A stretch of 45,602 bases of DNA from a virus. The stretch spans positions 1 through 45,602 of IMG/VR virus record IMGVR_UViG_3300023240_001167. The stretch is one strand, 5' to 3'. The position numbers were made by a program, and so were the translations under genes. Positions 8,866-17,358 of this stretch are shown here, in pieces; within the stretch, counting starts at the first letter, position 1, and each line of letters opens with the position of its first letter. The notes below the pieces were generated by a model that saw only the letters and a list, made by a program, of their open reading frames with translations, searched no databases and was not told the origin of the DNA.

Positions 8866-9812
8866 ATTGGTCCGTTTTTTATATTGTGTGTATAGTACTG
8901 ATCTATTAGAGTACCAGTATATTTATGTTTTACGATTGGGAATGTTCCTTTTACATTCTCATAATCCCACCCCCATCTTTTTTTGAAATTAATCAAATGG
9001 GGGCCGTATTCCCCAAAATGATAATTATTACCAGCTTTAGCACCATGAGCACTATTCACATCTATTCCAAACTTCAATTTCAAGCTCTGATCATTCATAC
9101 AATATAAATTTGGCAGAATTACTGACATGTAATTTTTGAAATTGAATTGAAATGCTACATCAGGAGCCCATAAATGAAATTGGTAATCCTCTGTGGGATT
9201 AATTACATCATTCCATGCTTTTACATTAATACCAAGTGCAGCCCACATCGGGAATTCTATTGCAAATGGTCGGTTGAATTTAATGTGTTTAATTAACTCA
9301 GGCTGTCTAACGGGACATAACCATCGTTTGCGATTATCCTTTATGCTTAAATGGCATAACCCAAGTATTCCCTTAACATTATCTTCATTTCGATTATATC
9401 GTTTCAATGCATCTCCTGTGTAAGATCCATTATCTAAGTGATTAAATCCAATTAAACCCACTTTTTCATTTTCCAATAATTTAACCTGATGTTCCATCGA
9501 ATCAAAGAAATTATCAGTTATTGGGTAGTTGTCATGTTGAAAACAAACTACGTATTTACAATTAGGTCTATTTTCATTTACCCAATCGATCACTGTTTGA
9601 GTTGCGTATTGTACCCCACACTTCTTATTTTCTAGGAATGTGAATCCAATTCGTTTTGATTGCTCTTTACCTTTAGATATCTCAATATCACTACTACCAT
9701 CATCTACATTGACAAATTCATAACCATTTAATTTAATATTTTTTAAAACTGCACCCTCAACCATATCATAGTTATTTCTAGATGAAACATACACTATTAT
9801 ACTTTCTTTCAT
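8850..9812 (-). CDS. Family 2-like glycosyltransferase (320 aa)
   Basis: A GT-A type protein. IIVYVSSRNNYDMVEGA opens the fold, FVNVDDGSSDIEISKGKEQS gives the nucleotide-binding acidic strand, and YVVCFQHDNYPITDNFFDSM carries HDN where DxD is expected. The C-terminal half has MWAALGINVKAWND and LWAPDVAFQFNF, resembling acceptor-loop regions of other phage GT2 proteins. It is followed within 16 bp by the sugar dehydratase. Family good, specificity unknown. Confidence 0.65.
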   Translation of the reverse strand: MKESIIVYVSSRNNYDMVEGAVLKNIKLNGYEFVNVDDGSSDIEISKGKEQSKRIGFTFLENKKCGVQYATQTVIDWVNENRPNCKYVVCFQHDNYPITDNFFDSMEHQVKLLENEKVGLIGFNHLDNGSYTGDALKRYNRNEDNVKGILGLCHLSIKDNRKRWLCPVRQPELIKHIKFNRPFAIEFPMWAALGINVKAWNDVINPTEDYQFHLWAPDVAFQFNFKNYMSVILPNLYCMNDQSLKLKFGIDVNSAHGAKAGNNYHFGEYGPHLINFKKRWGWDYENVKGTFPIVKHKYTGTLIDQYYTHNIKNGPIWVGY

Positions 9813-9828
9813 ATTTTTTAACTGTTTA

Positions 9829-10821
9829 CTATATAAATTGCTTTATAGTGCTAATCACAACATCAGTACTATTAAATAATAAACCACCTTCGATTGAATT
9901 TAATATCCAATCATTATTATTAATATTATGTGATAGGTGCGGTAATATATTTGTATTAATATCAAATAAATAATTGTAATCAGAAAAGCTACCCTCTTGG
10001 CCCGTACCTTTTATTAAAACAGTAGGTATACCAATCTGAATTGGTTTAAATGCAAGAGTCGATGGTGCTGAAATAACACATTTACTTTCCGATATTAGTT
10101 TATTATCATTATCAGTATCAACTACTATTTTATAATCTAACCCAACTGGTAGTATTTTACGTAGGTATGTGATATTTCCTGCATAACCACCATCATTAGC
10201 CCTACTCTTTAATTTTATAATTACGATAAGATTAAAATGCTTTTGTATGTTTAATATATCAATCTTTTTGAAAAAGGATTCATCAAAGTTTTGCTTAAAC
10301 GGTGAACTTCTATTACCTAAGAAGTTAACTATAACTAATATATGTTTTTTGGGTATATTTTTATAGTTAATAAGAGTGTCATTAGCGGGTATACCACTAG
10401 CTATACAATCACTATGGATGATGTCTTTTTTACCGAAAACCATACATTTATCAAATACAACCATATGCCCTTGTTTAAAATAGGGTTTTTCAGAGTTACC
10501 ATGCTCAAACGCTATAAGTTTACAATTCTTTTTAGAATACACATCTTTTAGATTAGTCTTTGCATTATTTCTATTATCATCGGATATAATAAGATCATAG
10601 TTTGATACATCACACTTATGTTGATATATATTCTGGAAGTATTCTGAATATTTTTTATCAAACACTTGCCTCATGTCAATATCACCAACCCACTTATGAT
10701 TACCAGCCATCTGATACACTTTTAGTAAATCAATATTATACTCAGATGCAAGATTTGGTATTATTGGATAAATTCTCTCACCAGTCCGATATTGTGATGT
10801 TATAAATAATATACGTTTCAT
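9829..10821 (-). CDS. GT-B/CDP-glycerophosphotransferase-like protein
   Basis: A 330-residue protein with two Rossmann-like halves. The N-terminal half begins MKRILFITSQYRTGERIYPI. The C-terminal half has KCVISAPSTLAFKPIQIGIPTVLIKGTG, which resembles the donor-binding SAPSTLAFEA-like segment of UDP-GlcNAc 2-epimerases, CDP-glycerol transferases and other GT-B enzymes. No membrane segments are seen. It sits 17 bp before the GT2 gene and 6 bp after the DUF616 gene. A nucleotide-sugar or polyol-phosphate transferase is the best guess. Confidence 0.5.
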   Translation of the reverse strand: MKRILFITSQYRTGERIYPIIPNLASEYNIDLLKVYQMAGNHKWVGDIDMRQVFDKKYSEYFQNIYQHKCDVSNYDLIISDDNRNNAKTNLKDVYSKKNCKLIAFEHGNSEKPYFKQGHMVVFDKCMVFGKKDIIHSDCIASGIPANDTLINYKNIPKKHILVIVNFLGNRSSPFKQNFDESFFKKIDILNIQKHFNLIVIIKLKSRANDGGYAGNITYLRKILPVGLDYKIVVDTDNDNKLISESKCVISAPSTLAFKPIQIGIPTVLIKGTGQEGSFSDYNYLFDINTNILPHLSHNINNNDWILNSIEGGLLFNSTDVVISTIKQFI

Positions 10822-10826
10822 ATTAA

Positions 10827-11528
10827 CTACTGTCTACCACTATGCTTTCCCATACTCATAAAGTATTTATTAGACCGAGAATCACCTTCTAAATATGTGA
10901 AATTGAAATCATTTTTCCAAGCAACATAGTTAAAACTTAATTGATCACGTTTTGAATAATACTTTATCTCAGCCCACCAATCTTCGTTATGTTTTATTAC
11001 ATCAACATCATTATGATTTCTAACTACTATTGGTGTGGTGGCTTGACCGTTGTTTGATGGATATCCGATGGATTTATACAACCTCATTTGTTTCTCAATT
11101 ACAGTAGGGTCATCTTTCCAATTAGAAATACCCCGATCTGGTGTTTTTTTTGAATTAATTTCACCATATTGAATTATCATATTAGCTTCATCATATACAC
11201 AATTCCACTTGTCCATCACTTTCATATGATCGTAAGTCTTACACGAATTACCAGTACATAATTCTGTAATATCCGACTTTATTTTTATATTACCATCTAC
11301 CCAAATTGACCAATCATATCCTTTCAAATATCGATGTGATAGTGTTTTGTATTTTCTGGCAGTTCGAGTATTATCATCATATAAAGGTAAAACTTTTCGG
11401 ATTTCCCATACATCACTACTAATATCTCTATCAGTAAAACAAATAAAATCAACACCATCTGGCTTCACCAATGGGTCAGTTAATGTATCATACCCACCTA
11501 TAATTGCTGTATAAACTACTATTTTCAT
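10827..11528 (-). CDS. DUF616 (TOD1/MUCI70-like) glycosyltransferase domain protein
   Basis: A 233-residue protein. MKIVVYTAIIGGYDTLTDP, then FICFTDRD, WEIRKVLPLYDDNTRTARKYKTLSHRYL, and YDWSIWVDGNI (DxD-type WVDG) form the signature of the DUF616 family, a GT-A-like group linked to polysaccharide synthesis. NNGQATTPIVVRNHN and WWAEIKYYSKRDQLSFNYV complete the conserved C-terminal part. Its start overlaps the upstream gene's stop by 4 bp. The domain call is confident; the sugar is unknown. Confidence 0.75.
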   Translation of the reverse strand: MKIVVYTAIIGGYDTLTDPLVKPDGVDFICFTDRDISSDVWEIRKVLPLYDDNTRTARKYKTLSHRYLKGYDWSIWVDGNIKIKSDITELCTGNSCKTYDHMKVMDKWNCVYDEANMIIQYGEINSKKTPDRGISNWKDDPTVIEKQMRLYKSIGYPSNNGQATTPIVVRNHNDVDVIKHNEDWWAEIKYYSKRDQLSFNYVAWKNDFNFTYLEGDSRSNKYFMSMGKHSGRQ

Positions 11529-12367
11529 AAATAATTCTGATTATGGATTATATTAGAACCGAGATTAGGCCGTGCCACCGTGAAGGTTGGTGTGTAATTT
11601 GCAATCGTATCATTAACACCTGATTGATTACCTACATTGAATTGTGCTTTTCTTTTAATGTATAATTGAATACGAATATTCACATGCCTCATATCTAGAG
11701 CTTTTGTAAATTCCAATCCTTCAATTTCAGGCGATTTAATCCAATAAAACATGGGTAAATCATATTGATCAATCACATCTTGGATTCTATCAATACCCAC
11801 ACCATCAAACCGATTCGATATAAGGAGAGTGCCAAATATACCATCAGAATGCTCTTTAATAATCTTATCACCAAGTTCACATTCTTCTTTTGACCAATAT
11901 AATTCTGGTTCGATATTATCGAAATTGTCAAACTGCCAGAATCGAAGGATTTCTTCCATTAAAGGCACATCATCAGTGCCATATATTCGATAGTGATCAT
12001 TGAAAACATCACCTTCAAAGGAATCAATAAACCCATCAACGTAGGGGTTATTGTCAAATATAGTATGAACTACATTAAATGGATCATCCCATGAACTCCA
12101 GTTTTTCTCCAGTCCACCGAAAAGATTTCTAAGTAATTTTGGTGATGGTATTAAAACCTTACAGTTTGGATATTTCTCTTTAAGTTTAAAAGGGAAAGCT
12201 GATAATATTCCCCAATCACCCACACCAAATGCAGTCCTTAGAATTACAAATTCACCATTTTCTAAATATTCATCAGGTATATATGATGGATCGTTAGTAG
12301 AGAATCCCAATTTGTCGGTTTCCTGAATTGAGTACACTTTATTATTATAAGTTCTCCAGAATATCAT
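11525..12367 (-). CDS. Heptosyltransferase (GT9)-like protein
   Basis: A 280-residue protein. FVILRTAFGVGDWGILSAFP followed by LKEKYPNCKVLIPSPK recalls the start of GT9/ADP-heptose LPS transferases (R..GlGD...t.P....L...yP...i). The C-terminal part has QFNVGNQSGVNDTIANYTPT, similar to the donor-site region where GT9 enzymes have a D-SG...H-A pattern. The usual catalytic residues are not all evident. It is coupled to both neighbours by 4-bp overlaps. Confidence 0.5.
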   Translation of the reverse strand: MIFWRTYNNKVYSIQETDKLGFSTNDPSYIPDEYLENGEFVILRTAFGVGDWGILSAFPFKLKEKYPNCKVLIPSPKLLRNLFGGLEKNWSSWDDPFNVVHTIFDNNPYVDGFIDSFEGDVFNDHYRIYGTDDVPLMEEILRFWQFDNFDNIEPELYWSKEECELGDKIIKEHSDGIFGTLLISNRFDGVGIDRIQDVIDQYDLPMFYWIKSPEIEGLEFTKALDMRHVNIRIQLYIKRKAQFNVGNQSGVNDTIANYTPTFTVARPNLGSNIIHNQNYL

Positions 12368-12981
12368 AATTCATTATAATATTTGTTTTGTTTCTCCTGT
12401 ATATCAATATCCTTTGAATGAAAAAATGCCCATACTTCTTCCATTGGTAAAAGTGATGATGTCTTATACCCATCTATTTTTTCATGCACTTTGTTGATCC
12501 ATTTTATAGATGGATCATTTCTATAGATTCTCATCTGATAATCGGGGAAATTTATCCAACCCTTTTCGTTTATCTTCCAATTCCATTGGGTGATATGATC
12601 TGTGGTTATCCCACTAACCATATTAATTCTAGGAACTGCTATCAAATCAATATCTTTATTGAGTTTTAATACATCATGTATATGCTCAATTAAAAACCCA
12701 CTAGGCAGTTCATCTGCATCTATGTTTATTATGTAATCTCCCGAACACATTGAGTTTAGTTTATTCTTCCACTCTGAAAAATCATCATTAAATTTCAATC
12801 GATTTAAACACCCCAAAGAATGTTCTATTGATATTAGAAAGTTCCAAACTGATTCAGGGCCCTTATCATCCATAAGAACAACTATTTCATCTGAATTTTT
12901 GATTCTCTTTAAAAGATATGGTATTAGATTTCGTATCGAATCTAATTCATTGTGGACTGTAATTGCGTAACTGATTTTCAT
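12364..12981 (-). CDS. Family 2 glycosyltransferase (205 aa)
   Basis: A short GT-A protein. KISYAITVHNELDSIRNLIP starts the fold, EIVVLMDDKGPES is the acidic strand, FSEWKNKLNSMCSGDYIINIDADE shows the DxD motif (DADE), and MRIYRNDPSIKWINKVHEKI with FFHSKDIDIQEKQNKYY marks the catalytic C-terminus of WaaE/KdtX-type GT2 proteins. It ends in the 4-bp overlap with the GT9-like gene. This is one of the better-conserved transferases here. Confidence 0.8.
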   Translation of the reverse strand: MKISYAITVHNELDSIRNLIPYLLKRIKNSDEIVVLMDDKGPESVWNFLISIEHSLGCLNRLKFNDDFSEWKNKLNSMCSGDYIINIDADELPSGFLIEHIHDVLKLNKDIDLIAVPRINMVSGITTDHITQWNWKINEKGWINFPDYQMRIYRNDPSIKWINKVHEKIDGYKTSSLLPMEEVWAFFHSKDIDIQEKQNKYYNEL

Positions 12982-13418
12982 ATATTATCGTATTTTCCGT
13001 AATCGTAATTAACTGCTGATGTGATACCCACTCTCTTTAAATCAAATACCCTATAAGCTCCTTTAAATTCAGGGTTACTTTTTATCTCTGTAATATAGAA
13101 TCTTCGTGAAGATTTATCTATCTTTAACTTTGGTATGTTTAGTTTACGTACTCTTGTAGATGTGGCCATTACCTCATTATAATCTTTTGCGAATTTCATA
13201 AAATCCTCAGGCTTTACATTGTCTAATGAAAGAGCGTGTAATTTTCCCTTAGAATCCTTCGGAAATTTAGGTTGTAAAACAAACAATAAGTATGGTTTTG
13301 ATACCATCTCATCGATTGGTTTGTATCTGAGAATAACAACCATACCCCTCTCCAATCGACTGGTAGCCACTACCTTTGGTTCTTTAGTCTTACTTAAATG
13401 CTCAGTATAATACCCCAT
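12978..13418 (-). CDS. Conserved phage-type hypothetical protein (146 aa)
   Basis: A 146-residue basic protein with no enzyme motif I recognise. The central part SKPYLLFVLQPKFPKDSKGK and the C-terminal FKGAYRVFDLKRVGITSAV suggest a small beta-rich, possibly SH3-like fold. It is embedded between two glycosyltransferase genes with a 4-bp overlap on one side and 3 bp on the other, yet looks unrelated to sugar metabolism. Function unknown. Confidence 0.5.
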   Translation of the reverse strand: MGYYTEHLSKTKEPKVVATSRLERGMVVILRYKPIDEMVSKPYLLFVLQPKFPKDSKGKLHALSLDNVKPEDFMKFAKDYNEVMATSTRVRKLNIPKLKIDKSSRRFYITEIKSNPEFKGAYRVFDLKRVGITSAVNYDYGKYDNI

Positions 13419-13421
13419 TAT

Positions 13422-14744
13422 TTATTTTATTTTTTTCAATTTAGGTAATTGTATCTTAGGTGTTTCTGTTTTTTTCAATTTAGGTAATTGCAACGGTACG
13501 TTTTTTGGTACGTTATCACCAACTTCGTTTGGTATTAACTGAGAAATAACACCTACCATATGTGTATATGTGAAGTTATCTTTAGTGAATTTTCGATGCT
13601 TTCTTGATAATGCAAGGTATTTATCGTAATTTTTAACTACATCTCTCATATACCCACCAGCTTCACTGTAATCGATTGTAAACCATTCTGAATCTTTCAG
13701 TATAAAATTATCAACTGCTGATGAATGTACCTTATCGAATGTTCCCTTTACAAATGTTACATATTCTGGGTGTAAAAAATCAACAGGACCCGACCACTGT
13801 GATACGATTATAGGTTTCCCACTTATAGTTGCTTCTAACAAAGGTCTACCAAATCCCTCACCACGAGTAAATGAAACATGGGCCTTTACTTTATTATGAT
13901 TGTAAAGTGCATTCATTTCAGAATCAGTCAAATCTGAATGGATTAAGTATATATTTGGTAACGTTCTAGCATCGATACTTTCTTTTATAATTTTTATTTT
14001 CTTCTCAATTGCGACACGATCAACCAATGATGTTCCACCACTATTTGTTTTTAAAATAAGAGCTGGTCTATTTTTCTTATTTTTGAATGTTTCGAGAAAA
14101 GTCCAAATTAAACCACCTACATTTTTTCTATCTTCTCTGAAATCACCTTTCAACCAATGGCCTACAAATAGAAATGCGAAATCTTCACTAACAGTAGAAA
14201 GTGCATCATTCACTCTAGGCTCACTATCGGATTTATTATCATATATGTCGGTATTAATACCCTCAAATAAGACATCAATTTTAGTAGATGATTTCAAGTT
14301 ACCAACAATCTTGCCACTATTTTTATCCTTTTTATCAAAGTTAGTTTGCTCAATAACGGTTTTAGTAAATTCAGATGATACAATTATCTGATCCATTCGG
14401 TTAATACCCTCAATACACTCAGGAGGCATTATACTAGTCTCAACACCCGCAGTTACACCGATGTTATAATAACCAACTGCTTGAAATTCATTAGGTACTG
14501 TTATCTGAAACCAAACATCTGGTTTTTTAGGTAAATTCCCAGTTAGGATTAATCGATTGATTAAATCACTATCAACATTTTCTACCAATGCATCCATTGG
14601 TGTTGAACCCCATCGTTGCGGTAAGATGTGAATATCCCATTCAGGTTTTGCCTCAATTAATGCTCTTATAAAATCTCTACTTCTTGCACCATAACCACTT
14701 CTGGTTGCTACTGGTGCTGATATAACTACGTATTTCTTATCCAT
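13422..14744 (-). CDS. Family 4-type glycosyltransferase (440 aa)
   Basis: A full-length GT-B enzyme. The N-terminal domain begins KYVVISAPVATRSGYGARSR, a glycine-rich acceptor-side loop. FAFLFVGHWLKGDFREDRKN starts the donor domain near residue 190, and VSFTRGEGFGRPLLEATISG with PIIVSQWSGP is the conserved EGFG..L.EA donor-binding signature of GT4. The last 40 residues carry two PKLKK-type repeats, encoded by a 21-bp direct repeat at 13431-13451 and 13470-13490; they form a basic tail. It follows the split GT pair in the same orientation. Confidence 0.8.
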   Translation of the reverse strand: MDKKYVVISAPVATRSGYGARSRDFIRALIEAKPEWDIHILPQRWGSTPMDALVENVDSDLINRLILTGNLPKKPDVWFQITVPNEFQAVGYYNIGVTAGVETSIMPPECIEGINRMDQIIVSSEFTKTVIEQTNFDKKDKNSGKIVGNLKSSTKIDVLFEGINTDIYDNKSDSEPRVNDALSTVSEDFAFLFVGHWLKGDFREDRKNVGGLIWTFLETFKNKKNRPALILKTNSGGTSLVDRVAIEKKIKIIKESIDARTLPNIYLIHSDLTDSEMNALYNHNKVKAHVSFTRGEGFGRPLLEATISGKPIIVSQWSGPVDFLHPEYVTFVKGTFDKVHSSAVDNFILKDSEWFTIDYSEAGGYMRDVVKNYDKYLALSRKHRKFTKDNFTYTHMVGVISQLIPNEVGDNVPKNVPLQLPKLKKTETPKIQLPKLKKIK

Positions 14745-14774
14745 TATTTTTAATATTATCTATTTCTTTTAATT

Positions 14775-15698
14775 TCATATTTTCCAAATTACTATAGATT
14801 TTTTGGGTTTCCATTCATTTAGAACGGTATCCATTGCATTTATAAATCTATCACCCATAAGATCTGCACTCATTCCAACTTCTGCTAATTTTACGTATTC
14901 AGATCCCTCAATACCACATTCAATTCTTACACTTTCATCGGTATCATACCATTTTCGCAATGCCTTAGCAACATCTAAAAATGAACACCTATCATCAAAA
15001 ATATAAGGTGTAGTGGGTGATCCCTGTAGTGATCGGTTTGTCGGCCATACTGGATTCACCCAACGACCCCAACTCAAATTATGAGGTAGGTTTTTTATAT
15101 CATGCAGGGATGGTTTATTCACATAATCAATTTTATTCAAATACTCACCATTGACAGTAAACCCACACTGATCTTGCAATCCACCAGTTACGTTAACAAT
15201 TATAGGTGTGCCTGATGCTAATGATTCAGCAGTTGCCAATCCAAAACCCTCATTTGAAGAAATGTTTAAAGTGACATCTGCTAAATTATATAAACGATTA
15301 AGATTCTGAGTATCATATTTTGTCATTGTAAATACAACATCATAATCAGGGCAGAGCATATCTACTATTGATAATATATCAGTACCATTCATATCAACAG
15401 GCTCAGTATGCATTAGTAAAACACATTTATCTGATTGTTCTTTTGGTAAGGTATCACAAAATTCCTTATACGCTAGTATTAAATCTCCTGGCTGCTTTCT
15501 TCTAATATTTCTATTGTTAAATAAAATTACAAAGTCTTTAAGAATTATACCTAACTTTTCTTTTAGTTTCATCACTTCTAAATACTCATCACATAGGTGA
15601 GGTATTGGTTTGAATTGTGCTGAGACACCATGCGGTATGTATGCGGTATATGTTGTATTACCCTCTAAATGTTTACTATACTTTTCTTTCATTACCAT
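14775..15698 (-). CDS. GT4-type glycosyltransferase, C-terminal half of a split gene
   Basis: A 307-residue donor-binding half: YTAYIPHGVSAQFKPI, FVILFNNRNIRRKQPGDLI, VTLNISSNEGFGLATAESLA and GTPIIVNVTGGLQDQCGF are the GT4 signature. An N-terminal acceptor domain is missing and appears to be the product of the next gene upstream (15692-16294). The two overlap by 7 bp in different frames (TGGTAATG). Either a single gene was split by a frameshift or two subunits are made by stop-start coupling. Confidence 0.7.
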   Translation of the reverse strand: MVMKEKYSKHLEGNTTYTAYIPHGVSAQFKPIPHLCDEYLEVMKLKEKLGIILKDFVILFNNRNIRRKQPGDLILAYKEFCDTLPKEQSDKCVLLMHTEPVDMNGTDILSIVDMLCPDYDVVFTMTKYDTQNLNRLYNLADVTLNISSNEGFGLATAESLASGTPIIVNVTGGLQDQCGFTVNGEYLNKIDYVNKPSLHDIKNLPHNLSWGRWVNPVWPTNRSLQGSPTTPYIFDDRCSFLDVAKALRKWYDTDESVRIECGIEGSEYVKLAEVGMSADLMGDRFINAMDTVLNEWKPKKSIVIWKI

Positions 15699-16294
15699 AA
15701 GTTTTTACCTTCAATTTCATTCCAATCTACTAATTCATCAAAATTCCCAATTACCGACCCATCACTATCTAATGGTATAACCGATCCGTTATTGTTTTTA
15801 AGTACCCTGTGGTGAATACCATATGATTGCTTTGAAATACCAAATATAGCATCACAACTTCCATAGAATGGGTGATTATAATCAGGATCAGGGCCATCAT
15901 CCCAGATTGAATAATACATTATCGGGCAGACTCTTCTTACTTCATCTTCCATAGCATACAACCAATCCCAAAATCTAGGATCTGTAAAATGCAATATTGC
16001 ATCTGGACGTTCGGATGCGAGAATTTGTCTTATTAAATCCTGATTCCCATACCCATCATGGGGTATTAATCTAACGTTCGCATCGTGGATGTTGGTTTCT
16101 TTTTTAACTGAATCTGAAATATCAAAGAATTTACCCTTATCGGGGTGGTTGATGGCAGCTGCGACTTGAATCCAATCAAATTTCTTAACAGTATTAAATA
16201 CTATTTCACGGGACATAGTGGCTATACCACTATGTAATCTCAAATCATCTGAAAGAAGTAGTATTAATGGCTTTTTTCTTTTATTATTATTCAT
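15692..16294 (-). CDS. GT4-type glycosyltransferase, N-terminal half of a split gene
   Basis: A 200-residue Rossmann-like acceptor half: PLILLLSDDLRLHSGIATMS opens with the loop motif typical of GT-B N-termini. Later parts include AAAINHPDKGKFFD, RPDAILHFTDPRFWDWLYA and CDAIFGISKQSYGIHHRVL. It stops after GKNLW, where the following ORF takes over in another frame with MKEKYSKHLEG. Intact relatives would be near 500 residues. A TATAAGTA element lies 16 nt before the ATG. This gene begins the large glycosylation operon. Confidence 0.7.
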   Translation of the reverse strand: MNNNKRKKPLILLLSDDLRLHSGIATMSREIVFNTVKKFDWIQVAAAINHPDKGKFFDISDSVKKETNIHDANVRLIPHDGYGNQDLIRQILASERPDAILHFTDPRFWDWLYAMEDEVRRVCPIMYYSIWDDGPDPDYNHPFYGSCDAIFGISKQSYGIHHRVLKNNNGSVIPLDSDGSVIGNFDELVDWNEIEGKNLW

Positions 16295-16310
16295 ACATTG
16301 TAACTTTATA

Positions 16311-16318
16311 TATAAGTA
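16311..16318. promoter_or_regulatory. Candidate AT-rich promoter element (class 2) of the glycosylation cluster
   Basis: TATAAGTA on the plus strand (TACTTATA toward the gene), 16 nt before ATG 16294. It lies in the only clear intergenic gap ahead of the 13-kb glycosylation cluster, so it is the best candidate start for that transcript. The motif is short and AT-rich. Confidence 0.35.
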
Positions 16319-16329
16319 TTATTTTCTAT

Positions 16330-16725
16330 TCAATTAACGTAAACAACTGTCTTACCCGATCGTTTCAGTAACCTTTCAAAGTGGGTTTTTTCAGTTTTTT
16401 TAATTCCACCGAAGTAGACTATTTTATTACAATTCTTAACAATACAATCGTATTGATGTAATCGTTGCGTTGGGTGATATACTTTCCCATAGTAATCATC
16501 AGGCATACCACTATATAGTGTTCTTTGTGTATGGGCTGGATTATACTCTGCATAATCTAATCCAAATTCAAGTGTATATTTTTTCACCCAAAACTCACAA
16601 CCCACACGTTTCCCTCGTGTCACAATTTTAATATCAGTTCCTATCTTTTTCTTTATATTAAAGATAAACTCTCTTATTTTCCTAATATCATCATATCGTT
16701 CACCACCTATTATTGCAATCTTCAT
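16330..16725 (-). CDS. DUF2493/SLOG (cpYpsA-like) family protein
   Basis: A 131-residue protein with a Rossmann-like start MKIAIIGGERYDDIRKIREF, then IKIVTRGKRVGCEFWVKKYT and DYAEYNPAHTQRT. This is the order seen in the SLOG superfamily DUF2493 (cpYpsA-related), where GGxR and the T-x-G loop bind nucleotide-derived ligands. VYFGGIKKTEKTHFERLLKR ends the fold. Such proteins are common in phages and are thought to sense or process nucleotide ligands. It overlaps the upstream transglycosylase gene by 4 bp. Confidence 0.65.
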   Translation of the reverse strand: MKIAIIGGERYDDIRKIREFIFNIKKKIGTDIKIVTRGKRVGCEFWVKKYTLEFGLDYAEYNPAHTQRTLYSGMPDDYYGKVYHPTQRLHQYDCIVKNCNKIVYFGGIKKTEKTHFERLLKRSGKTVVYVN

Positions 16726-17219
16726 ACTTTAAGGTTTCTTTTTACTTTATTCCAATACAGTTTAGTCTGTTTTTTCTTAGACCATTTAGGCCCACCATTC
16801 CAAAACCGAGCAATAGATTCATAAGTAGAGTATTTGTTATGGTAATTAGATACTATTTTAAATATAGTTATTGATTTATCACGATCCCATCTATCTGATG
16901 GTAGATATCGGTGTGGTGAGTTTTGAATCTTTAGAATTCGATTACACTCAGCTAACATGATAGGTCTTATTTGTAAACATCCGACTGCTTTTTCTTTTTT
17001 ACAATACGCAGAATCATTACCACTACTTTCCACCATAATAATAGCATTAATTAATGATTCTAAATTAGTATAATCAACAACCTCAATTTTCAATTCAGGA
17101 GATTCCTCTACCAACTCAATGGTTTTAATGGGTATTGAATCTATATAAACCTCTGGCGTTGTACTTACCAACGTATAGGATGTTAAAAATAACGATGTTA
17201 TTAATATCAAATATTTCAT
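16722..17219 (-). CDS. Secreted lysozyme-like (SLT) muramidase
   Basis: A 165-residue protein. The first 20 residues, MKYLILITSLFLTSYTLVS, form a signal peptide without an obvious lipobox Cys. The domain follows from residue 52: LINAIIMVESSGNDSAYC with the catalytic Glu in VESSGN, AVGCLQIRPIM as the G-LQI motif, then YSTYESIARFWNGGP. This is the soluble lytic transglycosylase/lysozyme-like fold that cuts glycan strands in the periplasm, so the protein is probably a lysis enzyme. A promoter of the shared TTTGG-N19-TATATTG type lies 24 bp upstream. Confidence 0.75.
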   Translation of the reverse strand: MKYLILITSLFLTSYTLVSTTPEVYIDSIPIKTIELVEESPELKIEVVDYTNLESLINAIIMVESSGNDSAYCKKEKAVGCLQIRPIMLAECNRILKIQNSPHRYLPSDRWDRDKSITIFKIVSNYHNKYSTYESIARFWNGGPKWSKKKQTKLYWNKVKRNLKV

Positions 17220-17242
17220 ATTATGAATTTAAATTATTACTA

Positions 17243-17273
17243 CAATATACGTATTATTATTCACTTATCCGAA
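17243..17273 (-). promoter_or_regulatory. Promoter P1 of the shared bipartite class
   Basis: On the minus strand TTCGG (17273-17269), exactly 19 bp, then TATATTG (17249-17243), 23 nt before ATG 17219. It matches six other sites in sequence and spacing. Confidence 0.7.
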
Positions 17274-17358
17274 TGAATTCACACATAAGATGTGCTTCGA
17301 TTTCAGTTTGTCTTTTTGAATCTTTTTCAATCTGACTAGGTATTGTTATACCTTTGGA
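17257..17358 (-). other. 33-codon open frame continuing past the nuclease stop codon
   Basis: After the TAA of the nuclease gene (17359-17361) the same frame stays open for 33 codons to a TAA at 17257. It reads like protein (GITIPSQIEKDSKRQTEIEA, then CEFIRI). No ATG lies near its beginning; the only internal ATG would give nine residues. It may be a relic of a small gene that lost its start, or a readthrough extension. It overlaps promoter P1. Confidence 0.3.

Noticed and set aside
13431-13490. 21-bp direct repeat as a regulatory or recombination site
   Set aside because: It lies inside the coding end of the GT4 gene and simply encodes two PKLKK units of the basic tail.
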